From DLAJ01 sp964655525 (GTDB taxonomy: Bacteria > Bacillota > Clostridia > Lachnospirales > Lachnospiraceae): 64,000 nt of DNA. Location of the stretch: the NCBI GenBank assembly GCA_964655525.1, contig CAZZNE010000012.1, positions 39,393 to 103,392 of the forward strand, read 5' to 3'. The notes under the pieces are model-generated. The model had not been told where the DNA came from, made no database searches, and worked only from the letters and a program-made list of their open reading frames with translations. Every line of letters starts with the position of its first letter. Within the stretch, counting starts at the first letter, position 1. Below, piece by piece: positions 18,975 to 27,434 of the stretch. The position numbers and the translations under genes are program-made.

Positions 18975-20624
18975 TTACCGGGTTCCGCCACCTCCGCCGC
19001 CGGAGAAGCCGCCGCCTCCGCCGAAGGAGACGCGTCCGCCGCTGCCGCTGCTGCGAGCCGACTCCTGGAGTCGGCGTTCCCGTAAATAAGCACTGTACAT
19101 ATAACCGTTGTAGTATCCGGCGTAGCCGATACACCGCTCAAAGCGTTCCACTTGGTGCAGGGCATCCGGATAGAGTTTGTGAATCTGGGGAGCCACCTTG
19201 TCAGCGATGCCCAGCAGATAGGCGTAAATCAGATAATCCTGCCAGATGACGGTTTCCTGAACACCCCGTTCGTGGATCAGGGAAAAGTCCAACAAAAACC
19301 GTTTCAGCCCCAGAATTTCATCCAGCTGCTTCTGGCCTTGGGTTGTGAGATTCTTCACGCTTTCACAGACAGCACCTTTGAGACAACCGCTCCGAATCAG
19401 CGTCCGGCTGGCATCCTTCTTACAGGAGTCCACAAACCCAGCCAGCGGTTTGGCGTTTTGGTCGCAGAACCGCTCCAGCTCTTTGGCCTGCAATACGCCG
19501 TCCGCTCCCGCCGCCTCCACCAGAATAGTGTAAAAGGCATCATCATAAGCATTACCGCTTCGAGGAGACCGGACTAGCCGCAGATCCATCTGGGAAGAAC
19601 GAACCATCGTCTCCTCTGGCTCCAGTGCACCATCGTTGATAAGCCGCAGCAGATAGGCTCCCAGCAAGGAGTCCTCCTTGCACATCTCACAGGCGTTGCA
19701 TAGATAGTGTGTCACGTTCAAGTTGCCGTTGTTGGGGGCGTCACGGAAATAGCCAATCTGTTTCGTCCGCTTGTCTATCCTGACTTCCCGGTACTTCGCG
19801 GCAATGATCCCGCCCAGCGCGATAAAAATACCAATCACAAGAATGATGGCAGCTCCCAACAGGAAATCTCCGAAAGTCCCTTCTTCTGCGTCTGGGGCGT
19901 AGTCGCTGCCCTCGAAAGCTCGCTTCTTCACCGCTTCAAAACTGCCTTCCGCCATGCGCAGGGGAGAGAGCACACCTTTTTCCAGCGAAACCATAATAGT
20001 TATGTGTTCGCCACTCTCCAGGGCAGTCTCAGTCCATGCACGGATAACCCCGCCCTCAAACTGAATCTGCCCGTCATAGCCGAACGCCCATATGCCGCAG
20101 TCCTCGTCCGTCAGAGGTGTGCCATCCTGACTGCGGATGGTCAATACCACGTCTGTGGGAAACACGCTCATCCCGTCCACAAAGCGGTGGTTGAAACCGT
20201 CCATATCGTTGTAAGCGCCCACCAGATCGTGGAGGACGTAAGTGATGGTATACTGACGGGTGCCGTATTCACTGATACCCCAGCACAGTTCCACGCCATC
20301 CCCCGTCTCGTAGATACCGCACTTGCCCGCCTTTTCCTGAAAAGAAGCATCCACATCCCAGTTCTCCAAAAACGTGTACGCCCCTGACTCATCAGATACA
20401 GAGAAATCTGTGATTGTCAGATATCCACTATCCCGACAGACCAAATAGAACTCCGTACCCTCGTTGGTGTCCGCAGTCCAGACCTGAGTAATGGCAGCGG
20501 AGCCGTCCTGGCGCAGAACCACATCAATCTCCATCTTCGGCACATGGTTAACCGCTGCCACAGGAAGACAGCAGACAGTCGCGCAGAAACAAAAAAACAG
20601 AAAAGCAATGATCATCTTTCTCAT
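18975..20624 (-). CDS. DUF2207-domain membrane protein with Gly-rich tail
   Basis: 549 residues. Signal peptide about 1-25 (IIAFLFFCFCATVCCLPVAA), external beta-sandwich domain typical of DUF2207 (about 30-235: MEIDVVLRQDGSAAITQVW), one membrane helix (about 252-275: LLGAAIILVIGIFIALGGII), then a cytoplasmic region of helical repeats (290-520). It ends in a Gly/Ser-rich tail (VSFGGGGGFSGGGGGGTR), a mark of this family and of the TPM-domain proteins often found near LemA. LemA ends 4 bases upstream, and the GAGGTGA of its last codons gives the ribosome site, so translation is probably coupled. DUF2207/LemA pairs are widespread but of unsettled function, thought to act in envelope homeostasis. 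Confidence 0.85.
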   Translation of the reverse strand: MRKMIIAFLFFCFCATVCCLPVAAVNHVPKMEIDVVLRQDGSAAITQVWTADTNEGTEFYLVCRDSGYLTITDFSVSDESGAYTFLENWDVDASFQEKAGKCGIYETGDGVELCWGISEYGTRQYTITYVLHDLVGAYNDMDGFNHRFVDGMSVFPTDVVLTIRSQDGTPLTDEDCGIWAFGYDGQIQFEGGVIRAWTETALESGEHITIMVSLEKGVLSPLRMAEGSFEAVKKRAFEGSDYAPDAEEGTFGDFLLGAAIILVIGIFIALGGIIAAKYREVRIDKRTKQIGYFRDAPNNGNLNVTHYLCNACEMCKEDSLLGAYLLRLINDGALEPEETMVRSSQMDLRLVRSPRSGNAYDDAFYTILVEAAGADGVLQAKELERFCDQNAKPLAGFVDSCKKDASRTLIRSGCLKGAVCESVKNLTTQGQKQLDEILGLKRFLLDFSLIHERGVQETVIWQDYLIYAYLLGIADKVAPQIHKLYPDALHQVERFERCIGYAGYYNGYMYSAYLRERRLQESARSSGSGGRVSFGGGGGFSGGGGGGTR

Positions 20625-20628
20625 GCGC

Positions 20629-21180
20629 TCACCTCATGCCGGGCATATCCACCTTATCCTCCACCGCCTCTAGGTAGGCTCTCTGCCGAAAGCCAAAGGC
20701 CCCGGCTATCAGGGATGTGGGAAACATCCGCAGAGTCCGGTTCAGCTTGGTCACACTGTCGTTGTAGATCAGGCGACTGGTGCGCACCATCTTCTCATAG
20801 CTGTCCACGGCGTTCATGCACTTGGCGTAGTTTTCGTTGGCTTTCACTTCCGGATACCGCTCGGCCACCATGGAAATCCGGCCAAGGGCCTCGGAGATGA
20901 CGCCCTCCTGCTTCAACACATCGTCAGGCGTGGAGGTGGCGGTGATGACACTGCGGCGGGATTTGATGGTCTCGATCAGTGTCTGAGACTCATGAGCGGC
21001 GTATCCTTTGGTCAGGTCCAGCAGGGCGGTGAGCGCGTCGAAGCGGGAGGAAAGTTGCACACCGATCTGAGCCATGGCGTTGTTGATGTTTTCGTCCATG
21101 ACCGACAGCCTGCGCTGGCAGGAGATGGCCCACAGCACCAAGAGCATGACAACCACAACAGCAATAATAATAATTCCCAT
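20629..21180 (-). CDS. lemA: LemA family protein
   Basis: 183 residues. One N-terminal membrane helix (IIIIAVVVVMLLVLWAISC) is followed by a long helical domain. VQLSSRFDALTALLDLTKGYAAHE, ARLIYND-type RTSRLIYNDSV and LNRTLRMFPTSLIAGAFGF are typical LemA signatures. The protein is expected to be anchored in the membrane with its helical bundle outside. It is the first gene of the five-gene operon ending in the clostripain lipoprotein; a strong hairpin and about 80 bases separate it from the lipoprotein gene upstream. Confidence 0.9.
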   Translation of the reverse strand: MGIIIIAVVVVMLLVLWAISCQRRLSVMDENINNAMAQIGVQLSSRFDALTALLDLTKGYAAHESQTLIETIKSRRSVITATSTPDDVLKQEGVISEALGRISMVAERYPEVKANENYAKCMNAVDSYEKMVRTSRLIYNDSVTKLNRTLRMFPTSLIAGAFGFRQRAYLEAVEDKVDMPGMR

Positions 21181-21257
21181 AATTCAGCCCCTTTCTTGTC
21201 TCAAAAATGCCCTTCCCCCGCATAGCAGGGGGGTATTTTTAACTGTGACACAAAACG

Positions 21258-21297
21258 AACTGCGGCGGACGCGGATTTGTCTACATCCGCCGCAGTT
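21258..21297 (-). terminator. Strong hairpin between lipoprotein gene and lemA
   Basis: Perfect 12-base stem AACTGCGGCGGA / TCCGCCGCAGTT with a 16-base loop, followed by a GTTTTGTGT stretch on the minus strand. It should end transcripts of the lipoprotein gene, so lemA and the genes after it need their own promoter. Confidence 0.75.
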
Positions 21298-21334
21298 GTG
21301 AAATTGACTGCTGTCAGTTCTTCAGCATTTTGTG

Positions 21335-22048
21335 TTATCCCTCGTAGGGGACGGAAACCCGCTCACCAATCTCCTCCAAGGCGGAACCGAACTGCTGGAG
21401 CTGTTCAACCAGGGCATCCAAGTCCGTGTCCTCCAGCTTGGAGGGATCATCCGTCAGACCGGAGCCAACGTAAGTAATCAGCGCATACGCCGCATCCAGT
21501 TCCTCAGAGGTCGTCGCATCGGACAGCCAGCCGTTGGCCTCGGCGGTTTCATACACCTCGTTGAACGTGGGAACCAATTCGTTATAGGCGGTGGCCAGGG
21601 GCTTGAGGGTCTCATCGGTAACGGCAACCCCGCCGTCCTCGTAAGGATTTGCCACCTTTTCCGCCAGCGTCTCAAGCGTTGGCACCAGCTCCAGCAACGT
21701 ATCAGGGAGCTGGTCAAAGTCTGCGCCATTCAGAGCGGACAAATCGCCGGACAGGGCCTCGCCAACAGGGTCCAGCACGGCACTGATTGTCTGGATAGTA
21801 TCGTTGGTCTCTGCGTCAGCGATCCAGCCGTTCTCCTGAGCCTTGGTGACCACGTCATTGTAAAGAACCGCTACCTGGTTATAAGCTTCGGTCAGCGCTT
21901 GGAGCTGGGCATCGGTGGGAGCACCGTCGGGACTCTGAGCAGCAGTCGCGGAGCCGCCGTCATCAGGCGTCTTGTCGCCACCGCCACCGCAGGCGGCCAG
22001 GGAAGCGCACATCAAAAGCGCCAGCAAAAAAGAACACATTTTTTTCAT
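21335..22048 (-). CDS. Predicted helical lipoprotein of unknown function
   Basis: 237 residues. Lipoprotein signal MKKMCSFLLALLMCASLAAC, then a Gly/Asp/Thr linker. The mature part contains two similar halves, each with an LxxLTEAYNQV / LATAYNELVPTFNEVY type helix followed by ENGWIADAETND / ANGWLSDATTSEE. This internal duplication suggests a helical repeat protein. No family is recognised. The ribosome site AGGAGG precedes ATG. It is flanked upstream by one copy of a 105-base repeat and downstream by a strong hairpin, so it is probably a single-gene transcript within the island. Confidence 0.75.
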   Translation of the reverse strand: MKKMCSFLLALLMCASLAACGGGGDKTPDDGGSATAAQSPDGAPTDAQLQALTEAYNQVAVLYNDVVTKAQENGWIADAETNDTIQTISAVLDPVGEALSGDLSALNGADFDQLPDTLLELVPTLETLAEKVANPYEDGGVAVTDETLKPLATAYNELVPTFNEVYETAEANGWLSDATTSEELDAAYALITYVGSGLTDDPSKLEDTDLDALVEQLQQFGSALEEIGERVSVPYEG

Positions 22049-22098
22049 TTTGAATCACTCCTCCTAATTTATTATGTAGGCAACCGTTCAGGTTGCGA

Positions 22099-22203
22099 CA
22101 CTCAGTATAAATGATGTCTGTGCCACGTGGAGGATTCACGCATGAATCGTACCAAAAATGTCCTAAATCGGCAGCCGTCTCAGAGAAATAGCCACAAGAT
22201 GAA
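22099..22203 (-). repeat. 105-base leader repeat, copy A
   Basis: Aligned by eye with 23084-23188: 90 of 105 positions agree without gaps. It ends 51 bases before the start of the lipoprotein gene at 22048; copy B ends 47 bases before the next gene's start. On the minus strand both end in TTTATACTGA, a possible -10 region. Its upstream edge reads FILWLFL-stop, matching FILRLFL-stop, the end of the kinase gene within copy B, so the copied segment includes the last codons of the kinase. Confidence 0.8.
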
Positions 22204-22269
22204 TATTCAAAAAAAACTGCCGCTTCATAGAATAAAATCCTTGAAGCGACAGTTATATTCATGGCTCTG

Positions 22270-23037
22270 TCAACCGCCAAAGAAACTAAGGAAGTTGAAT
22301 CCCGTTGGAAATGGTATTGTAAACATATAGATTGTTGCAAACAGAAAGCCTGCAATGGCCACACCAGTGATGAATACCCTGTTCGGAAGTCTGCGGAAAG
22401 TACCTACGATACCAAGCATAAACAGTACTACCGAGTAGATAACCGTCACAAGATTGAACGTATCACCCTTGGTATTGTCCGATTGACCCTCCGCAAGTAC
22501 CGCTTCACTCTCCGCCAAAACCTCACGAGCATCAGTATAATAGCTTTCAACAAAATCCTCATCGCTAAAAGGGCTAACCGTAGACTCCTCACAGTAGTTC
22601 ACCCAGTCTATAATGTCTTCCGCATCAAAATCGAAGTCATATCCGATCATCTCCGCCATATCCTCGGTAAGATTATCCGCACAGATGAACATTATCTTGT
22701 ACGCACTCTCTTGCGCCTGATCTACATTGCCCGTCTCGTTGGCGTAGAGTATCTCAACCTCATAATCGCTTATCTGATTCCATATCTGCATATCCTGCAT
22801 AAGCGACTGTGATGCCTCATTCCAACGGGCGTTTCCGTCAGCTGCCAAATTGTTGCTTTTGGTATAATTAGTGGACATATTCCCACCGTGCAGCGAACCT
22901 ATCCATGAAGCCCACGCGGTCGCAAGTGCTGTAATCCCAAGAAAAAGCGCAATGATGATCTCAAGAATATCCTCTTTGCTGCGCTTGGTATTTGAGGAAT
23001 CCTCCCCTGTGTTTTCGTTTTTTTCCATTTCTGACAT
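22270..23037 (-). CDS. Three-helix membrane protein, unknown family
   Basis: 255 residues from ATG 23037, selected because GGAGGAGAG precedes it; the longer frame would run into the leader repeat. Acidic and Ser-rich N-terminus, one membrane helix (about 24-46: IIIALFLGITALATAWASWI), a long external or cytoplasmic helical region (about 50-190) rich in Glu, Asp and Asn, and two C-terminal helices (about 195-215 and 222-245). The layout resembles DUF4337-like proteins, but this is weak. It sits between the GHKL kinase and the lipoprotein gene and shares the leader repeat with the latter, which suggests co-regulation. Confidence 0.7.
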   Translation of the reverse strand: MSEMEKNENTGEDSSNTKRSKEDILEIIIALFLGITALATAWASWIGSLHGGNMSTNYTKSNNLAADGNARWNEASQSLMQDMQIWNQISDYEVEILYANETGNVDQAQESAYKIMFICADNLTEDMAEMIGYDFDFDAEDIIDWVNYCEESTVSPFSDEDFVESYYTDAREVLAESEAVLAEGQSDNTKGDTFNLVTVIYSVVLFMLGIVGTFRRLPNRVFITGVAIAGFLFATIYMFTIPFPTGFNFLSFFGG

Positions 23038-23083
23038 AAACTCTCTCCTCCGTTTTCTCAGTCTATGTAGACCGCTATAGCAC

Positions 23084-23188
23084 CATTCAGTATAAACGAT
23101 ATCTATGCCACGAGGAGGACTCACGCATGAAGCGTACCGAAAATGTCCTGAATCGACAGCCGGCTCAGAGAAACAGCCGCAGGATAAA
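23084..23188 (-). repeat. 105-base leader repeat, copy B
   Basis: Partner of 22099-22203 (about 86% identical by eye). It overlaps the last 24 bases of the kinase gene and ends 47 bases before the start of the membrane protein gene. On the opposite strand each copy also has a GGAGG site 8 bases before an ATG, opening short basic frames (39 codons here, 62 codons at copy A), which may be chance. Confidence 0.8.
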
Positions 23189-24451
23189 CTGTCCGTTCTC
23201 CGTCAGGAAGGTACAGCCGCCGCCATATCGCTCTACAACGGCGTAGATGCTCTGTACACCAATCCCGTGGTCCGGCCGACTGGACACTGGGATTCCCTTT
23301 TCAAACCGGACTTCTTCCTGACAGGGATTGATAATCTGCAAAAAAAGCCTACCGTTCTGCTCATGTAACCTGAAATCTATGCCGATGATGCAGGCTGTTC
23401 CCGCTGCGACGAGAGGAAGACAGGCATGGAGCGCATTTTCCAGCGCATTGGAGAGAATGATACACAAATCGTTGTCCGAAACGGAAACAACGGCGGGGAA
23501 TTCTCCCCGTATATTCATTTCAATTCCTATGCTCTCCGCTCGTCTGACAAAGGCGGAAAGAATTAGGTTAACCGCCTCATTTTCACAGTAACGCCGCACC
23601 TGCTGTGCCTCGACTTCCGTGCAAACTTCAGAAATATAGTCCTTGGCACGCTCCGTCTGCCCATTTTCGATGCAGGAAAGCAGATATTGCAGATGGTGGC
23701 GCATATCGTGGCGATGCCGCACAGTCACGGCCTGAGACTCCCGCAGAGCGCTGATTTCCTGGGCAGCCTGAGCCATCTGGAGTTTCAGATTGTTACGCGA
23801 CTGTTGGAGTAGACTGCGCCTACGCGCCTCGGCAAAAGTTTGCAGCAGAAAAATCAGATACGCCATGCAGCAGACAGTAGGCATAAACTCCACCACCACC
23901 GAGTTACCGCTGGACAAAAGATCCGTATAGACTCGCGACAGATAATCGAAGCCGTAATATAGAGCTGGAAGCAGACCAAACTGACACTGGATTTTTATCG
24001 GATACTCCACAAGCTGTCGGACAGCGGGGGCAACATAGCGTAGCAAAATAAACAACAGCGGCAGAGTAAATACCAGTTCAGCCAGCTTCTGTGTCATTTC
24101 CGTCCCTGACAGCATTGCTACCGCCAAAAGCGCCAGCCAGCGCCGTATTTGACAGAACAGATAGGCGGACAGTATGGAAACCACTGGCCACAGCTGCTTC
24201 CCCGTGAGTATACTAAGCAGGATAAACAACGGAAAATGCAAAACGAGGGGATATATCTGCCGCTGGAATTCTGCATTGCAAATAAGATACGCCGCACCTT
24301 GGGGAATCAGTAACAGCGCCATGCCGATCCAGAATATCCGGCGGTTTCGCCGAGTTTGTAGGGCATTGCAGAAAGAAGCGGACAGCAGGCTGCCAAAAAC
24401 ACTCACAGCAGCACCGTTCAACAGGGAAATCAGAGTTGCAGCTTTGCTCAT
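23165..24451 (-). CDS. GHKL sensor histidine kinase (AgrC-like)
   Basis: 428 residues. About six to seven membrane helices fill residues 1-210, followed by a coiled segment (215-235), the histidine region RHRHDMRHHLQYLLSCIENG with the likely phosphorylated His near 255, and a GHKL ATPase domain with N box NALENALHAC and G box HGIGVQSIYAVVERYGG. Kinases of this type pair with LytTR regulators, and many sense peptides. It overlaps the regulator gene by ATGA, so the two are translationally coupled. No AgrB or obvious AgrD-like gene adjoins. The gene ends inside leader repeat B. Confidence 0.92.
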   Translation of the reverse strand: MSKAATLISLLNGAAVSVFGSLLSASFCNALQTRRNRRIFWIGMALLLIPQGAAYLICNAEFQRQIYPLVLHFPLFILLSILTGKQLWPVVSILSAYLFCQIRRWLALLAVAMLSGTEMTQKLAELVFTLPLLFILLRYVAPAVRQLVEYPIKIQCQFGLLPALYYGFDYLSRVYTDLLSSGNSVVVEFMPTVCCMAYLIFLLQTFAEARRRSLLQQSRNNLKLQMAQAAQEISALRESQAVTVRHRHDMRHHLQYLLSCIENGQTERAKDYISEVCTEVEAQQVRRYCENEAVNLILSAFVRRAESIGIEMNIRGEFPAVVSVSDNDLCIILSNALENALHACLPLVAAGTACIIGIDFRLHEQNGRLFLQIINPCQEEVRFEKGIPVSSRPDHGIGVQSIYAVVERYGGGCTFLTENGQFILRLFL

Positions 24452-25183
24452 AAATTCACCTGCCCATTCTGAAACGCATGCGCCAAGAATGCGTCTTTGA
24501 TCTCATTATATTTTCCCCGGGGGATGGGGATTTCCGTCAGGCTGGTCATAGTGATGCCCCTGTGGCAAATATTCTGCACATAGTCCAAATTGACGATATA
24601 GGAGCGGTGAACCCGGAGAAAACAGCCGTAAGGAGCCAGCTGCCTGCCAAGCTCGTCCAAGCTGCCGATACTCTCCAGTACCTTCCCAGATCTCAGATGA
24701 AACAGGAGTGTCCGGTGGATCACCTCACAAAACTCCAGCCGCTCCGGCTCCATCCGGGTGATCACACCTTGGCACCGCAGAATCAGGCAGCGTTCCCGCT
24801 CTTGTCGGCACTCCTCCAGAACGGTGTCCAGCATCTCGAAAAAGACCTTTTCCCGGAGGGGTTTGAGCTGGTAGAAATAAGCCCTCACTGCATAGGACTG
24901 CACCGCGAACTCAGGGGATGTGGTCAGAAAGACGATCTTGACGTTGGTGTCGTAGTTCCGAACCTCTGCGGCAGCCTCGATCCCGTTTTGACCGGGCATG
25001 AGGATATCCAAAAACAGGACGTCAAACTTTACCCCCCCCCTCAATCTCGGTCAGCAGTTCCATCGGACTGTGGAAGACCGTGTGGGCAATCTCCCTGCCC
25101 CGTTCCCTGCAATACTGTTCTAGAAATTCCTGCATTTTGTTCAACACGCTGATATCGTCATCACAAATCGCCACTCTTATCAT
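24448..25183 (-). pseudogene. LytTR response regulator split by a frameshift at a G9 run
   Basis: From ATG 25183 the frame reads MIRVAICDDDISVLNKMQEF through TEIEGGGKV and stops just after a run of nine G on the minus strand (C9 at 25032-25040). The next frame opens at the same run and reads VKFDVLFLDILMPGQNGIEA to the end. Together they make a receiver domain (acidic pocket in ICDDD, phosphorylated Asp in DVLFLDILMP, Lys in YQLKPL) plus a LytTR DNA-binding domain (FLRVHRSYIVNLDYVQNICH). One fewer G, or two more, would restore about 244 residues. Everything else looks intact, so this is either phase variation, a recent mutation or a base-calling error. Confidence 0.85.
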
Positions 25184-25287
25184 AACGGCTCCCGTCCTCC
25201 TTCTTACAATAAAACGTATAAAACAATCCAATCATGGTATAGACAGCCATCCGTTGCCTGTCCAAAATATACTACATACATACAAAT

Positions 25288-25318
25288 ACGGGAACCCTTG
25301 ATTTTACTGGTTTCCCGT
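25288..25318. terminator. Hairpin upstream of the regulator gene
   Basis: Imperfect stem ACGGGAACCC / GGTTTCCCGT with an AT-rich loop, followed on the plus strand by TAAATTT. It lies about 100 bases before the response regulator start and may be the end of a decayed upstream gene. From here to 25549 I see no gene that can be supported. Confidence 0.4.
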
Positions 25319-25549
25319 TAAATTTAACAGCAAAGTTGAAATCCTTTACAAATAAAGTATAGCCCAAAAGGTAGGAAAAGGCAACCGATTTTGGGGGGCC
25401 AAAGTCTACTCTGCCAGCTATCTATCTGATCTCTTTTTGATTTACAACAACAGTCTGTTGCTTCCCATAACCGCAATTCCCGACATACATATTTTCTCCA
25501 AAATACAGATAAGAACCAAGGAATACCTTTGACCGTTCTCCCCATTCTT

Positions 25550-25789
25550 TTATTTCTTTCGCCAAATGGCAACTTCTGCCCCTCGTCTGCTTCTGCCATA
25601 CTCATACACTTTTAAGGAAAGTATTCTAGCAATTTTTCCCACACCGTTAATGATAATCTCGTCTCCATTCTACCCTAGTTGTTCACACAGGTTCTGCTTT
25701 GCTCTGTACACATCATCATAAAGGCGACAGCATTCCTTTCCCTCGGCAAATTCATCCTCAATAGCTGCTTCTTCTTGCATGAAAGACAT
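25550..25789 (-). pseudogene. Broken small helical protein gene
   Basis: A minus-strand frame starts MSFMQEEAAIEDEFAEGKEC, continues through YDDVYRAKQNLCEQLG, meets TAG at 25670-25672, and then goes on in the same frame with GDEIIINGVGKIARILSLKV and YEYG. The pattern (YxxVYxAxxxLxxxLG, EIIIN, SLKxYEYG) is that of small proteins common in Clostridial mobile elements (DUF6664-like, from memory). The stop and the lost end mean it is probably not functional. It lies next to the island's regulator and may be a trace of the element that carried it. Confidence 0.45.
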
Positions 25790-25869
25790 CCCTTCCGCCA
25801 AAATCCATTCATTTTATCATAGATTAGTTCTTTCTACATACTGCCCCTACATTTTATTTTTGCAGCTAC

Positions 25870-26241
25870 TTATTTCAAACCCTTGCAAACCGGGACCAGG
25901 CACAGCAGCAGTACAATACCGATCACTCCGACGATTATGCCGGAAACCATCAGCCCTTCCCAAACCATTACCATGCACATGCCAACGCCAAATACCAATG
26001 CGCCAATAATGCCGAGCGCCACGGTTCCTACTGCTTTACCGGTAATCTTCACTGCCGGCTTACCTTTCATTTTGCGGCGCACGAGCAGCATCACAAGCAG
26101 CACTACGGCACCCACAGCGGAAACGACAACGCCCTGCGTAAAGGCGTTCCACTCCGGCAACAGACACATGCACATACCGATCGCAAACAGGATACCTCCG
26201 ACGGTGCTAAGAAACAGGGCGACAAAGTTTTCTTTTTTCAT
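25870..26241 (-). CDS. Small four-helix membrane protein
   Basis: 123 residues made of four hydrophobic helices in two similar halves: IGMCMCLLPEWNAFTQGVV and VGMCMVMVWEGLMVSGIIV. The repeated GMCM-x-hairpin suggests an internal duplication. No named family is recognised. It stands alone, with a terminator upstream that belongs to the aldo/keto reductase gene. The start codon has a weak upstream purine stretch (GGAGGTAGTTATC before ATG). Confidence 0.75.
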   Translation of the reverse strand: MKKENFVALFLSTVGGILFAIGMCMCLLPEWNAFTQGVVVSAVGAVVLLVMLLVRRKMKGKPAVKITGKAVGTVALGIIGALVFGVGMCMVMVWEGLMVSGIIVGVIGIVLLLCLVPVCKGLK

Positions 26242-26362
26242 GATAACTACCTCCGTTCATTTTTCGTGTTTTCTTACTTCATGTCCGTATCCTACACTTG
26301 AAATGTTTGCAAAAGTTTCCTGTTTTGTTTCTGTTTTATTAAAATTTCTTATAATAAAAAAC

Positions 26363-26386
26363 GCACCCGAAGCCATGCTTGGGTGC
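26363..26386 (-). terminator. Terminator of the aldo/keto reductase operon
   Basis: Stem GCACCC / GGGTGC, extended on both sides, followed on the minus strand by GTTTTTTATTAT. Confidence 0.75.
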
Positions 26387-26432
26387 ATTTTATCAAATCG
26401 TATACGCATTTGTGTTCTGCCAAAGTCAGGTA

Positions 26433-27422
26433 TCATGTCAAAATCGCATCAATCCTTTTGCGCTCCTCCTCATCAAAGCCGAGTTTGGAAAGCATTCCGA
26501 TATTATCAAGGATTTGCGAGGGTTTTGACGCCCCGATCAGTACGCTGGTAATATCGCCGTCCCGAAGAATCCACGCCAGCGCCATTTGCGCCAGAGACTG
26601 GCCTCTCTGTGTCGCCAGTTCATTTAACGCCCGAATTTTCGCCAGCTTATCTTCAGTGATTGCACTCTCCTGCAGAAACCGCCCGTCCCTGCGGACGCGG
26701 CTGTCTTCCGGAATGCCATGCAGATAGCGGTCGGTAAGCAGACCTTGCTCCAGAGGGCAGAACGTAATAATGCCGATGCCATGGACGGCGGCATAATCCT
26801 TCAGGCCATCCCGCTCCATGGTTCTGTCTAACATGGAATAGCGCCTCTGGTTAATGATAAATGGCGTGCCCATTTCCTGAAACAGCGCTGCGATCGCGAT
26901 TGTCTGCTCTTTATTATAATTGGAAATCCCGACATAAAGCGCCTTTCCGCTCCTTACGATTCCGTCCAACGCCCGTGCCGTCTCCTCGATCGGCGTTTCG
27001 GGATCCGGTCGGTGATGATAAAAAATATCCACATATTCCAGCCCCATCCGCTTCAGGCTCTGATCTAAGCTTGCCACAAGATATTTTTTACTCCCCCAAT
27101 CGCCGTACGGTCCCGGCCACATATCATAGCCGGCTTTCGTGGACACAACGATCTCATCGCGGTATCTGCCAAGTCCTTTTTTCAAAATGCGTCCGAAATT
27201 TTCTTCCGCAGCGCCATAGACCGGTCCGTAATTATTCGCAAGGTCAAAGTGGGTAATGCCATGATCGAACGCCGTATAACACATTGCCTGCATATTGTCA
27301 AAATTCCCATTGGAGCCAAAATTGTGCCATAGTCCCAGAGAAACCGCCGGAAGCTTCAGCCCGCTGTTCCCGCATCTGTTGTATTTCATTGCGTCATACC
27401 GTTTTTCGTTTGCCTCATACAT
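26433..27422 (-). CDS. Aldo/keto reductase, YghZ/Gpr type
   Basis: 329 residues from ATG 27422 (AGGAGG 8 bases upstream; the TTG two codons earlier is less likely). TIM-barrel NADPH-dependent oxidoreductase with the tetrad residues in HFDLANNYGP (Asp, Tyr), VVSTKAGYDM (Lys) and IFYHHRPD (His). The protein is closest in pattern to the L-glyceraldehyde-3-phosphate reductase (YghZ) and voltage-gated-channel beta-subunit-like group (TARALDGIVRSGKALYVGIS). Likely substrates are small aldehydes such as methylglyoxal. It follows an acetyltransferase gene by 12 bases, so they form a short operon. Confidence 0.92.
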   Translation of the reverse strand: MYEANEKRYDAMKYNRCGNSGLKLPAVSLGLWHNFGSNGNFDNMQAMCYTAFDHGITHFDLANNYGPVYGAAEENFGRILKKGLGRYRDEIVVSTKAGYDMWPGPYGDWGSKKYLVASLDQSLKRMGLEYVDIFYHHRPDPETPIEETARALDGIVRSGKALYVGISNYNKEQTIAIAALFQEMGTPFIINQRRYSMLDRTMERDGLKDYAAVHGIGIITFCPLEQGLLTDRYLHGIPEDSRVRRDGRFLQESAITEDKLAKIRALNELATQRGQSLAQMALAWILRDGDITSVLIGASKPSQILDNIGMLSKLGFDEEERKRIDAILT

Positions 27423-27434
27423 GATCAAATCCTC

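Noticed and set aside
21230..21257. CACAGTTAAA as a LytTR (AgrA-type) binding half-site before lemA
   Set aside because: Only one half-site is visible and no second repeat lies at the expected distance, so it is not listed as a feature.
23127..23246. Short plus-strand frame with a GGAGG site within leader repeat B, as a possible signal peptide gene
   Set aside because: The frame is basic, lacks AgrD-like features and is antisense to the kinase gene; copy A diverges after the repeat. Kept only as a note in the repeat entry.
25324..25605. A 93-codon minus-strand frame
   Set aside because: No ribosome site, odd composition (many Cys and Trp) and it overlaps the better-supported broken helical gene in another frame.
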